From Spirosoma panaciterrae DSM 21099 (GTDB lineage Bacteria; Bacteroidota; Bacteroidia; Cytophagales; Spirosomataceae), in contig NZ_KB893194.1 in the NCBI RefSeq assembly GCF_000374025.1, forward strand, positions 1-64,000: a stretch of 64,000 nt of DNA. Reading direction: 5' to 3'. Below, piece by piece: positions 7,530 to 15,380 of this stretch; the stretch's first letter is position 1, and each line of letters opens with the position of its first letter. Under the pieces are notes generated by a model. That model was not told the DNA's origin and did no database searches. It saw nothing but the letters and a program-made list of their open reading frames with translations. Both the position numbers and the translations under genes were made by a program.

Positions 7530-8669
7530 CTAGGGCTTGGTTGATTTCAATGCGTTGGTCTGTTTCCATAGCCGAAAAGCCTCCCGGAAGGTCATGTATG
7601 GAACACCCCGGCGGTGGTTTTCGCGGCTGATGTGGTAGAGCACCCGCCAATGATGAAACAGCACCCGATAACCTTCACGGAGCGAAAAACCGGGCTGGTA
7701 AATATGGGCGGGTTCGGCACCTGCCCCATTCAACTCCAGAATTCGGATGTGGTTGCCCGCATACAGGTCGGCTACACTCCGACACCGTAAATCGTAACGA
7801 CCAAAATAGAATCCGTCGATCGACTGACTGATCCGATCAAATACACGGGTCAGTTCCGGCGTAATCAGATGGTTGGCATTCAGGAATTTAGTCCCCCGGC
7901 AGTGGTTTCCAATCGACTCCAGCGTGATGATTTCGCCCACAGCCGGTATTTCATGGAACTGATGGCCGTATTTCCGGGTCAGAACCGGAAGTTGCAGAAT
8001 GGCCCGCTCGTTTTGCCGAATCAGATTTTCGATACAGTCGTAGCCATTGCCTCGTATGGTCAGAAACTCCTTTTGCACCACCGACGACACAACGCCTTCC
8101 GATTGCCCCGGCATCCGGTAATAAAACACGCCCAGTTCAAGCGGCTCATCGACATACTCCTGAATCAGAAAATCAATCGGTGTGGTAGCGAGGTAGCTGT
8201 TCAGGGCTTCGCGGCTTTCGATTTTTTCGACCCGCCAGCCCCGTTCGCCCACATTCGGTTTGGCAATAACTGGAAACACCAGCCCACGCGCCTGCATCAG
8301 GCTGAACACCGTTTCGGCATCAGCCGAAGCCGATACAACCTGCGTAATAGGTTTATACGCATCGCTGATGCCAGCCAGAATATCGGCTTTCGACTCGCCA
8401 AACAAACCACCGGTTTCGATAGATGGATTAGACGCGGAAAAATAAAACAGCGACCGAGCCTTGACCGATTGCCACAAATGGAAGATAAAAATGGGGAAAT
8501 AAACCACTTCGAACGGCCAGTATTCCCAATGGCGCAGACGGATCATAAAGAGTGATGTCCGGCCAAAACGAGTCAGGAATGCCCAGGCCGTTACCGGGAT
8601 CGAACGTATTGCCTGAACAAATGAGCTTTCGGAAAGGGTTGCCGAAGAGGTTGTATTAATGGGTTGCAT
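7530..8669 (-). CDS. ATP-grasp ligase-like protein
   Basis: A 379-aa protein with an ATP-grasp core from about residue 95: FPVIAKPNVGERGWRVEKI is the ATP-binding lysine strand, IDFLIQEYVDEPLELGVFYY the clamp and Glu region, and IRILELNGAGAEPAHIY the metal-binding E-L-N segment near residue 310. It is often labelled D-Ala-D-Ala ligase-like, but it lacks that enzyme's N-terminal domain. Instead it has a Trp/Phe-rich segment (residues 45-70) that may touch the membrane. ATP-grasp enzymes couple ATP to amide or thioester formation. The gene overlaps the NRDE gene upstream by 14 bases, so the two are likely translated together. Confidence 0.75.
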   Translation of the reverse strand: MQPINTTSSATLSESSFVQAIRSIPVTAWAFLTRFGRTSLFMIRLRHWEYWPFEVVYFPIFIFHLWQSVKARSLFYFSASNPSIETGGLFGESKADILAGISDAYKPITQVVSASADAETVFSLMQARGLVFPVIAKPNVGERGWRVEKIESREALNSYLATTPIDFLIQEYVDEPLELGVFYYRMPGQSEGVVSSVVQKEFLTIRGNGYDCIENLIRQNERAILQLPVLTRKYGHQFHEIPAVGEIITLESIGNHCRGTKFLNANHLITPELTRVFDRISQSIDGFYFGRYDLRCRSVADLYAGNHIRILELNGAGAEPAHIYQPGFSLREGYRVLFHHWRVLYHISRENHRRGVPYMTFREAFRLWKQTNALKSTKP

Positions 8670-9393
8670 AGGTATAGCCGACAGCGGTCTGGTAAACAGA
8701 CGATTGGGTGAAGTCTTCGTAAATCATAGTTAGATCGTCGCCGATAGGCACGACGCTTGTCAGGCTGACGGTCAGCATCACATTCTGGCGATTCATTCGG
8801 AGACTATTCTCAGCATCGCCATGGCCGCCGACCTGATGAAAATTCCGGATGGCTTCTACCGAATAGTCCGGGTATTGCTGACACCATTCCTGAAACCAGC
8901 CCTCGCGTTGCCGAACAATCTCCGGTTTATAGAGCGTTGCCGACGACCAGATGTGAGGCTGGTCGGGGCCTTTTTCATCCACAAAAAGCCGACTACCATT
9001 CCAGCGCAACTCTGTCAACTTGCCTTCTTCAGCGATCAGCAGCGTAAACGGTTCCAGACCCGCCAGGTCATAGGTGCTGATAAACGCATTGAGGGTTGGG
9101 TATGTAAACACCTGCAATGGAATCAGACCACGGCTATGCCGATAGGGTGGTTCGGGCCGATGGGCTGTAAAAGCCCCATTGAGCAAACAAACGGTCACCG
9201 GAGACTCATCATCCCGGATACCCGACGCTATCCAGGTGCCTTGCCCTGGCGGATCCTCTGGAAACGTGATCGTTGCCCCGCCGATGGTTACGGTTCGGGG
9301 AGGCTGGGCAGCAGGACGTATCGCTTTTTCGTCGCGGCTATGGGTCAGGATGTAGCCAGTAGGCCCGGCCGGTAAATATGTGACAGTACACAT
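8656..9393 (-). CDS. NRDE/TANGO2-family protein
   Basis: A 245-aa protein starting MCTVTYLP with a HSRDE motif near residue 18, the hallmark of the NRDE (TANGO2, DUF833) family. The Cys2 exposed after Met removal suggests an N-terminal-nucleophile fold. Other family pieces are GQGTWIA, the LLNGAF core and LRMNRQNVMLTVSLTSV. In bacteria the function is not established; the eukaryotic relative is tied to heme or lipid handling. It is the first gene of the minus-strand group NRDE, ATP-grasp, GNAT, with overlap or very short gaps. Confidence 0.85.
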   Translation of the reverse strand: MCTVTYLPAGPTGYILTHSRDEKAIRPAAQPPRTVTIGGATITFPEDPPGQGTWIASGIRDDESPVTVCLLNGAFTAHRPEPPYRHSRGLIPLQVFTYPTLNAFISTYDLAGLEPFTLLIAEEGKLTELRWNGSRLFVDEKGPDQPHIWSSATLYKPEIVRQREGWFQEWCQQYPDYSVEAIRNFHQVGGHGDAENSLRMNRQNVMLTVSLTSVVPIGDDLTMIYEDFTQSSVYQTAVGYTYATH

Positions 9394-9879
9394 GGGTATT
9401 CAGCTTGATTAATCCATGCTTATCCAATGTTTATACCATTTTTTCAAATTACTGAATTTCAGTTGATTACATAAAGTGATACACAAACCCCTGGTGTAGG
9501 TTTCACGAAATAGCGGGAGTCTCTTGATCAATCGTGACCGTTTGCGGGCTGATGAGTGGTAACCACGGTAGGGCGAAAGTCAGCAAAGGAATTTTTAGCA
9601 AGGTAAACGGTCAGGTTACTGCGGGTAAACCACACCGCAATTTTCTACGGGTATTTCGGGATGCTTACGAAATATCAGGAATCCAGTCTGGGAACAAATC
9701 TGAATTCTGGCCAGGTTTCTCATGCATTTTGGCCGTTTCCAGCGCGTAGAGGCCATTTCCGTTTTTACAACGTATCTGGAATGGTATTTGGCAATTGGAT
9801 TAGCGAACCGTTGGTACGGCTGAAGCGATCAGAAAATTAGCCCGCCAATTACATGTAACTAATTCAGACAAGCTATCCG
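9394..9879. other. Divergent intergenic region
   Basis: 486 bases between the divergent NRDE and YHS genes. The first 100 bases are A+T-rich and could hold promoters for both sides. A 71-codon plus-strand frame (9534-9749) shows no recognisable motif and I do not call it a gene. No repeat, RNA gene or mobile fragment was recognised. Confidence 0.4.
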
Positions 9880-10356
9880 ATGAAAACGCTTTCGCTCCTG
9901 CTTATTGGTTTATTCATTACCTACTGGGCTCCGGCTGTAGCCCAATCGAATTCGGCCACAGCCCGCAAACAGCAATTCAATCTCGAAAACGGCCTGGCCT
10001 TACAGGGTTACGATGCCGTGGCTTATTTCACTCAGAACAAAGCCGTGAAAGGCTCAGCCACCAACAGCTTTACGTACAAAAATGTTACGTATCGCTTTGC
10101 GACTCCCGCCAATCTGAAAGCGTTTCAGGAAGCCCCCGACCGTTACGAGCCGCAATATGGTGGCTGGTGCGCCTACGCCATGGGCGCCACGGGCGAAAAG
10201 GTAGAGATCGATCCAGAAACGTTTAAGGTCAAAGACGGCAAGCTTTATCTGTTCTACCACTCATTTATCAACAACACACTGCCCAAGTGGAATAAAGACG
10301 AGGTAAATCTGCATAAAAAAGCAGACATGAACTGGGGCAAATTCATCCAGTCGTAA
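9880..10356 (+). CDS. Exported YHS-domain protein
   Basis: A 158-aa protein with a signal peptide (residues 1-22, ending VAQS). It then carries the YHS-type sequence: GYDAVAYF at 43-50, a paired-strand segment TYRFATPANLKAF, and YGGWCAYAMGATG around residues 93-105 with one conserved Cys. YHS domains occur in copper or heavy-metal proteins and in uncharacterised exported proteins; metal binding is not proven for this variant. It opens a plus-strand run that ends with a second YHS gene at 12972, so the two proteins may share a job. Confidence 0.85.
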   Translation: MKTLSLLLIGLFITYWAPAVAQSNSATARKQQFNLENGLALQGYDAVAYFTQNKAVKGSATNSFTYKNVTYRFATPANLKAFQEAPDRYEPQYGGWCAYAMGATGEKVEIDPETFKVKDGKLYLFYHSFINNTLPKWNKDEVNLHKKADMNWGKFIQS

Positions 10357-10387
10357 ATACGTTATTTCTATAAGCCCTACCGCAATC

Positions 10388-10810
10388 ATGAACAAAACAA
10401 CGACCTACATTCTATGGGCCGCTCGCTTACTGGCCGCCATCATTCTGCTTCAGACCTTATATTTCAAATTTCTGGCCCAGCCTGAGTCGGTTTATATTTT
10501 CTCGACACTGGGCGTTGAACCCTGGGGTCGCATCGGTTCGGGCATTATTGAACTCATAGCCTCTGTACTTATCCTGCTACCACGAACAAGCTGGATTGGG
10601 GCAGCTTTGGGCCTGGGTGTCATGGCCGGGGCTATCGTATCGCACCTGACCATTCTGGGCATTTCGGTACAGGACGATGGCGGGTATTTGTTCTTTCTGG
10701 CTCTGGTGGTTGCGGTTAGCTGCGCTACCATTCTGGCGCTCACCCGCACGCAGTGGATGCCCGTTCTGGCGGGAGTACTGGATCAGAAAAAAGTCCATAC
10801 AAATGCCTGA
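10388..10810 (+). CDS. DoxX-like membrane protein
   Basis: A 140-aa integral membrane protein with about four hydrophobic helices: residues 8-25, 50-63, 68-88 and 100-117. The first carries the DoxX-like pattern LLQTLYFKFLAQPES. DoxX relatives take part in quinone or thiol redox and in small-molecule handling at the membrane, but the family is poorly defined. It lies 31 bases after the YHS gene, and its stop overlaps the start of the next gene (ATG at 10803), indicating an operon. Confidence 0.7.
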   Translation: MNKTTTYILWAARLLAAIILLQTLYFKFLAQPESVYIFSTLGVEPWGRIGSGIIELIASVLILLPRTSWIGAALGLGVMAGAIVSHLTILGISVQDDGGYLFFLALVVAVSCATILALTRTQWMPVLAGVLDQKKVHTNA

Positions 10811-11339
10811 TTCTTCACCCATTAAGGTTATTAATGTGATGTCACTTAAATCTGCTAGTACCGATATACTCATGCAGCTTGCCGAAGTAGTTGGTCAGCT
10901 AACCGACGCTGATTATGCCCGACCGTTGTCGGTTCTTTCGGGCAATACCATCGGCAAACATGTCCGGCACATTCTCGAATTTTATGAATTGCTCGTCACC
11001 AGTGTCCAGATGGGGCAACTCAACTATGACCGGCGCCAACGCGATCTGCGCCTGGAAATCGACACCGATGAAGTTCTTCGCCGGATCGGATCCGTCGACC
11101 GAACGATTCACCGGCTCGACCTCAACCAGCCGCTGGTATTAACGGCCGACTTGTCGGTGAAAGGCACTGAACCCGTTCAGATTCCATCCTCCATAGCACG
11201 AGAACTGCTCTACAATATCGAGCATGCCATTCATCACATGGCGCTGATCCAGATTGCCGTTCAAAGCGACTTCCCGACCGTAGACTTACCTATGCATTTT
11301 GGCGTGGCGTATTCAACGGTTCAGCACCAGTCGAAGTAG
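10803..11339 (+). CDS. DinB-like four-helix protein
   Basis: A 178-aa soluble protein beginning inside the last codons of the DoxX-like gene (ATG 10803, MPDSSPIK). It has the DinB/YfiT helical-bundle pattern: GKHVRHILEFYELL in the first half and NIEHAIHHMALIQIAV near the C-terminus, supplying the His residues that bind a divalent metal. Such proteins are thiol transferases or metal-dependent hydrolases with varied small-molecule substrates. A frame opening earlier at 10677 is an extension through the upstream gene and is not the start. Confidence 0.75.
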   Translation: MPDSSPIKVINVMSLKSASTDILMQLAEVVGQLTDADYARPLSVLSGNTIGKHVRHILEFYELLVTSVQMGQLNYDRRQRDLRLEIDTDEVLRRIGSVDRTIHRLDLNQPLVLTADLSVKGTEPVQIPSSIARELLYNIEHAIHHMALIQIAVQSDFPTVDLPMHFGVAYSTVQHQSK

Positions 11340-11373
11340 ATTATTGAATCTGTAACTACCTAACCGCAACCGT

Positions 11374-12006
11374 ATGCTTTTGCTCTTTTGTAGTGTCTGT
11401 GTTATCAGCTTTCTTGGATCTGTGCATCCGGGCACAGTCAATCTGGCCGTCATGCAGGCAACGCTTAACCAGAGCAGGCAGGCCGGTATCTGGCTGGCGC
11501 TGGGGGGAAGTCTGCCCGAAATTGCCTACAGCAGTCTGGCCGCAGGCGGATTAATGCTCATACCAGCCCATTCGCACTGGATGGATGTGCTGATGATTGC
11601 GCCCATCCCGGTATTGCTGGGGGCCGGACTCGCAGCTTTTCGGCAAAAACCGGTAGCGTTCAATCAAGTGTCTGAACAAAAAGCGTCCTTACCCTTCTGG
11701 AAAGGATTGGTACTGGGTAGCACCAACCCGCAGTTGTTGCCGTTCTGGTCCGCCGTTTGGCTCTACCTGAGCCGGGTTCCGATCGGCTCTCATACGCTGG
11801 TTTCTGTCAACCAGCCCGCCAGTCCGTGGGTGTTTGCGTTAGGAACCGCAACAGGGGCGTTTGGCCTACTGATTCTGGTGGTTTGGCTAACCGACCGCTT
11901 ACGCCAGCAAATCGTGCAGTACCTGAAAGGTTTCTGGATTAATCGGCTGACCGGCATACTATTTATCGGCATGGCCCTTTGGCAAAGTATACAGGTATTG
12001 GGCTGA
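11374..12006 (+). CDS. LysE-type exporter
   Basis: A 210-aa membrane protein with about six hydrophobic segments and the LysE-family start VISFLGSVHPGTVNLAVMQA, followed by a GIWLALGGSLPEI helix and GLVLGSTNPQLLPFWSAVWL (an N-P helix typical of the family). LysE-type proteins export amino acids or related solutes with proton exchange. The cargo cannot be told from sequence. It follows the DinB-like gene by 34 bases. Confidence 0.8.
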   Translation: MLLLFCSVCVISFLGSVHPGTVNLAVMQATLNQSRQAGIWLALGGSLPEIAYSSLAAGGLMLIPAHSHWMDVLMIAPIPVLLGAGLAAFRQKPVAFNQVSEQKASLPFWKGLVLGSTNPQLLPFWSAVWLYLSRVPIGSHTLVSVNQPASPWVFALGTATGAFGLLILVVWLTDRLRQQIVQYLKGFWINRLTGILFIGMALWQSIQVLG

Positions 12007-12066
12007 TGGATGAGACTAGCTAACTGCTAACGTCGGCCATTATGCTGGTGAAATAACCCCTATCGA

Positions 12067-12975
12067 ATGGTACAGTTCCTACGAGGATGGACTTCTGGTA
12101 CTCGCTGGCGCGTCGGGCTACTGCTGCTGGTGTTGATTGTTGTTGTACTGCCGCGTTGTGCTTCGATTCGGATGTCTGACAAGGCTATTGATGACTATTT
12201 TGCGCTTAGTAAGGTTAAGCCTACATTTGGCACCATCAGCCGTAATGGACAAACCATTCATTATGCCTGTATCGGGGCCGATTCCTTACCAACGATACTC
12301 TTCATTCATGGCTCGCCGGGGTCCTGGGATGCCTTCATCGGCTTTTTTACGGATTCGTCTCTCTACAACCATGCCCAACTGATTTCGGTGGACCGACCGG
12401 GTTTTGGTAAGTCAGGATTAGGCTATCCCGTAACGTCGCTGCAAGCCCAGGCAGCCGCTATAGCCCCATTACTTCGGCAGAAACAGGCAACCCATAAACC
12501 CATTATCGTTGGCCATTCACTGGGAGGGCCAGTGGCCGTTCGGCTGGCGATGGATTATCCGGAACAGGTCGGCGGGCTGATTTTGGTGGCTCCGTCCATT
12601 GACCCCGATCTGGAGCGAGGTGAATGGTATCGTCCCATCGGAGCAGCTTTTCCGGTTCGGTACTTACTGCCCACCGAGCTGGATGTGAGTAACCGGGAAA
12701 TTAGTGCCCTAAAAGTTGAACTCCAGAGGATGCTGCCGTTATGGCCTTCTATTCATATACCCGTAATCGTCATTCAGGGAACGGAGGATGAACTGGTACC
12801 TCCCGGAAATGCCACTTTTGCCCGAAGGATGTTACAGCAGGCTCCCGTAACTATCCAGTTGATTCCCGGCATGAATCATTTTATTCCCTGGCGCCGACCC
12901 GATTTGATTCGGGCTGCCATTCGCCAGCAATTGTCAACTAATCAATCCAATTTTTCAACCAATTATCATCCATGA
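12067..12975 (+). CDS. Alpha/beta hydrolase, membrane- or export-anchored
   Basis: A 302-aa serine hydrolase. An N-terminal hydrophobic segment (VGLLLLVLIVVVLPRCA, residues 18-34) may be a signal-anchor or lipoprotein signal. The core shows HGSPGSWD (oxyanion loop), the nucleophile elbow GHSLGG, the acid Asp in GTEDELVPP and the His in GMNHFIPW, a complete Ser-Asp-His triad. The stop overlaps the start of the next YHS gene (ATGA at 12972-12975), so the two are translationally coupled. Confidence 0.88.
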   Translation: MVQFLRGWTSGTRWRVGLLLLVLIVVVLPRCASIRMSDKAIDDYFALSKVKPTFGTISRNGQTIHYACIGADSLPTILFIHGSPGSWDAFIGFFTDSSLYNHAQLISVDRPGFGKSGLGYPVTSLQAQAAAIAPLLRQKQATHKPIIVGHSLGGPVAVRLAMDYPEQVGGLILVAPSIDPDLERGEWYRPIGAAFPVRYLLPTELDVSNREISALKVELQRMLPLWPSIHIPVIVIQGTEDELVPPGNATFARRMLQQAPVTIQLIPGMNHFIPWRRPDLIRAAIRQQLSTNQSNFSTNYHP

Positions 12976-13418
12976 AACGACTCATTCTGTATTTCGCCAT
13001 TGTCTTTTGTTTACCGATTACAACTGCTTTGGCGCAGAAATCTCCTGTCTTTGCGCCAGGAGGGAAAGCGTTACGAGGCTATGACCCCGTCGCTTATTTT
13101 GCCGAAGGGAAGCCTGTTCCGGGCGATTCGGCTATTTTATATGCTTATCAGGGGGCCAACTGGTATTTCGCCAGTACCCAGAACCGGGATACGTTTAAAG
13201 CCAATCCTGAAAAATATGCTCCTCAGTATGGTGGTTATTGTGCTTATGGTACATCAGAGGGGCATAAAGCGCCAACAGAACCGGATGCCTGGACAATCGA
13301 GAATGGAAAGCTCTATTTCAACTATAACAAGAAAGTACAAACCCTATGGAATAAAGATCGCCCTGGCCATATCCAGAAAGCAAATATGAACTGGCCTGCG
13401 CTAAAAGATAAGGACTGA
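12972..13418 (+). CDS. Exported YHS-domain protein (second copy)
   Basis: A 148-aa paralogue of the protein at 9880: signal peptide ending ALAQ (residue 22), GYDPVAYF at 36-43, then a paired-strand region and YGGYCAYGTSEGHK with the same single Cys. Both copies end with a short K-A-(D/N)-M-N-W motif, which sets them apart as a sub-family. It is the last gene of the plus-strand run. Confidence 0.85.
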   Translation: MKRLILYFAIVFCLPITTALAQKSPVFAPGGKALRGYDPVAYFAEGKPVPGDSAILYAYQGANWYFASTQNRDTFKANPEKYAPQYGGYCAYGTSEGHKAPTEPDAWTIENGKLYFNYNKKVQTLWNKDRPGHIQKANMNWPALKDKD

Positions 13419-13828
13419 TGCGTTTGTTAAGGCTCACCGATTTTAACGATACCACTATTTCAGACTGGCCTCATGTAAACCTTTAACCCTTTCGTGAATA
13501 CAAAAAACCTCAAACGGCCTTCAAGGAAATCGTTAGGGAGCAGGTTTTACTGCTGTTAGCCCTCATCAAGCACGGCATTCAGGTTTTTGGCTCTGTAAAA
13601 GAATTTGATCAGTTGGCTGAACTGACCCAACTTTTATTTTAACAACAAGAGCCCCAATGCCTATCTTAATACGGTCACCGGAATAAAATTTAGCGATCAT
13701 TATTTACGCGTACAATGACGTGATCAATACCGAGCGCCCTGACTTTAGTCAGCATGTCCAGTTGGTTAGCACCGAGGGCTCCTTTGGGACTCCCGACTAC
13801 TTTGATGATCGAACCAATCGCTCCCGGC
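13419..13828. other. Convergent gap with probable gene remnants
   Basis: 410 bases between the convergent YHS and TPR genes. Two protein-like fragments without their own starts are visible. On the plus strand 13487-13642 reads EYKKPQTAFKEIVREQ and on to LAELTQLLF before a stop. On the minus strand a frame ending at 13690 reads LDMLTKVRALGIDHVIVRVN, out of frame with the TPR gene it overlaps. Neither could be assigned to a family; decayed genes are the simplest reading. Confidence 0.4.
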
Positions 13829-14908
13829 TTATCGACACTGGGTCTTGAAGGCCTGCCCAGCCTGTTCATCCCCAGCGGCATTCCCTCGTTGCCAGGCGGT
13901 GCAGGCTTCGGTTTTGTGCCCCAAAGCCCATTCCGAGCTTCCCATGTAATAATAAAGTGCTTCGACAGACGCATCCAGGGATTCGGCCCGACGAAATTCG
14001 GCAATCGCTTTGGCCGGCTGATGTTGACTGAGCCAATACAAACCCATCGTCAGGTGGGCCCAGGCATTCTGATCGTCCCGTTTGAGGGATTCGTCAATGA
14101 ATGGAAGCGCTTCGGCAGGACGATTCAGTTTCAATAGCACATACGCTTTATTGTTGAGGTAGTAAGGCTGACGAGGCTGCAAAGCCAACGCCTGCTCGAT
14201 GTACGATAAGGCTTCGGAATAGTTTCCTTCATGCGCCAGAAGCAGACTTTGGTTGTTCAGGGCAGCATCCTGTTTGGGATTCAGTTGCAACGCCTTACAT
14301 ATATCCTGTTGAGCAGGCCCGTACGCTTTTTGCTTAAAATACAGTGCTCCCCGATTGGTCAGGGCCTCCACATTGGCCGGGGCCAGTTGCAGGGCTCGAT
14401 CATAGGCGGCCTGGGCAGGACCTATCCGGTTCAATTGGGTATACACATCCCCCAAGCGGGAATGGTAAAAGGTTGAGTCGCGGTATTGGTTTTCGATGTG
14501 TTCCAGATCATTCAGGCTCCCAGTCGCATCCCCTATTTCCAGTCGAACCTCCGCCCGATTAAAATAAGCCGTAGCAAAATCGGGATCGAGGTCAAGCGCC
14601 CGGCTATAATCGGCCAGCGCTCCCTCCCGATCATCGTTCCGAAATCGGGCAAGCCCCCGGTTGTTATAGGCATCGGCAAAATCGGCCTTTTTGGCAATAG
14701 CCTCCGAATAATACCGGATGGCTTCCCGATACTCGCGCTTCTGCAACTGAACGTTCCCTTTCAGGAAAAACTGAGCCGCTTCGTCGGTATTGTCGGTACA
14801 AGCCGGAAGCATGTCCAATAAAATCGGGAGGATACCTACCCAGATAAACAATTGAGCAGGTCTATTAACTACCTTTGTATAACCGATCAGCCGAATCAAA
14901 TTCATCAT
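13829..14908 (-). CDS. TPR-repeat lipoprotein
   Basis: A 359-aa protein with a signal peptide and lipobox-like LDMLPAC (Cys37). Eight to nine tandem 34-residue TPR units follow, for example AIRYYSEAIAKKADFADAYN, ALADYSRALDLDPDFATAYF and ALSYIEQALALQPRQPYYLN. TPRs are protein-binding scaffolds. The last unit shifts to the Sel1-like ending EACTAWQRGNAAGDEQA. The gene is divergent from the small gene starting at 14936, with only 27 bases between the two starts. The partner is unknown. Confidence 0.88.
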   Translation of the reverse strand: MMNLIRLIGYTKVVNRPAQLFIWVGILPILLDMLPACTDNTDEAAQFFLKGNVQLQKREYREAIRYYSEAIAKKADFADAYNNRGLARFRNDDREGALADYSRALDLDPDFATAYFNRAEVRLEIGDATGSLNDLEHIENQYRDSTFYHSRLGDVYTQLNRIGPAQAAYDRALQLAPANVEALTNRGALYFKQKAYGPAQQDICKALQLNPKQDAALNNQSLLLAHEGNYSEALSYIEQALALQPRQPYYLNNKAYVLLKLNRPAEALPFIDESLKRDDQNAWAHLTMGLYWLSQHQPAKAIAEFRRAESLDASVEALYYYMGSSEWALGHKTEACTAWQRGNAAGDEQAGQAFKTQCR

Positions 14909-14935
14909 TTACCACGTATAATTCATTCTTTCTCC

Positions 14936-15184
14936 GTGCGTTTCGTTCAGGACATCCCCCACCCTCAATTCCGCATCGGGCTTTACGCCTGGAACAGCAA
15001 ATATATTGTCAAAATCGAAGCGGGCCCCTACGAACAGACGTATAAAGTCAGTGAGCTGGATCTGGCCGACCCTGAAACCGTGCCTGCCTTGCTGGATGAA
15101 CCCTTTCTCCATAAAGTAGCTGCCCGATTTCAGGAAATGGATGCTGACTGGCAGGCAACCGGCGAACGGAATGCGGTATTTTAA
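14936..15184 (+). CDS. Small conserved-looking hypothetical protein (about 82 aa)
   Basis: A compact soluble protein: VRFVQDIPHPQFRIGLYAWN, then YIVKIEAGPYEQTYKVSELD and a helical C-terminus ending near QEMDADWQATG. I have seen this type of short protein in Bacteroidota but know no function. The frame stays open upstream to an ATG at 14852, which would overlap the divergent TPR gene; the GTG at 14936 gives the better start, but this is uncertain. Confidence 0.6.
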   Translation: MRFVQDIPHPQFRIGLYAWNSKYIVKIEAGPYEQTYKVSELDLADPETVPALLDEPFLHKVAARFQEMDADWQATGERNAVF

Positions 15185-15315
15185 CGTATAGCCTGCCGTT
15201 CACGAGAGCCATTGGTCATGCTGGCATAACAATTGCTTATCGTCCATAACCAGAAGTTGGGAAAATCCTGAACTTTATACACCCCGATTGGTTTTATCTT
15301 TACAACAGAATCAAG

Positions 15316-15342
15316 CGCCGGAGGGAACCGGCGTTTCCTTTT
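15316..15342 (+). terminator. GC hairpin with T-rich tail
   Basis: CGCCGG (15316-15321) pairs with CCGGCG (15328-15333) across a 6-base loop, followed by TTTCCTTTT. It lies 130 bases after the small gene and 40 before the sulfite reductase. It may end the former or act as a leader structure for the latter. Confidence 0.45.
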
Positions 15343-15380
15343 ACTACATTAGTTGATTAATCCTATAGACAATATACTTT

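Noticed and set aside
7869-8555. Long plus-strand frame opposite the ATP-grasp gene
   Set aside because: It is antisense to a well-supported gene and shows no motif; high G+C third positions leave such shadows open.
9534-9749. 71-codon plus-strand frame in the divergent gap
   Set aside because: No start context, motif or family resemblance; treated as non-coding.
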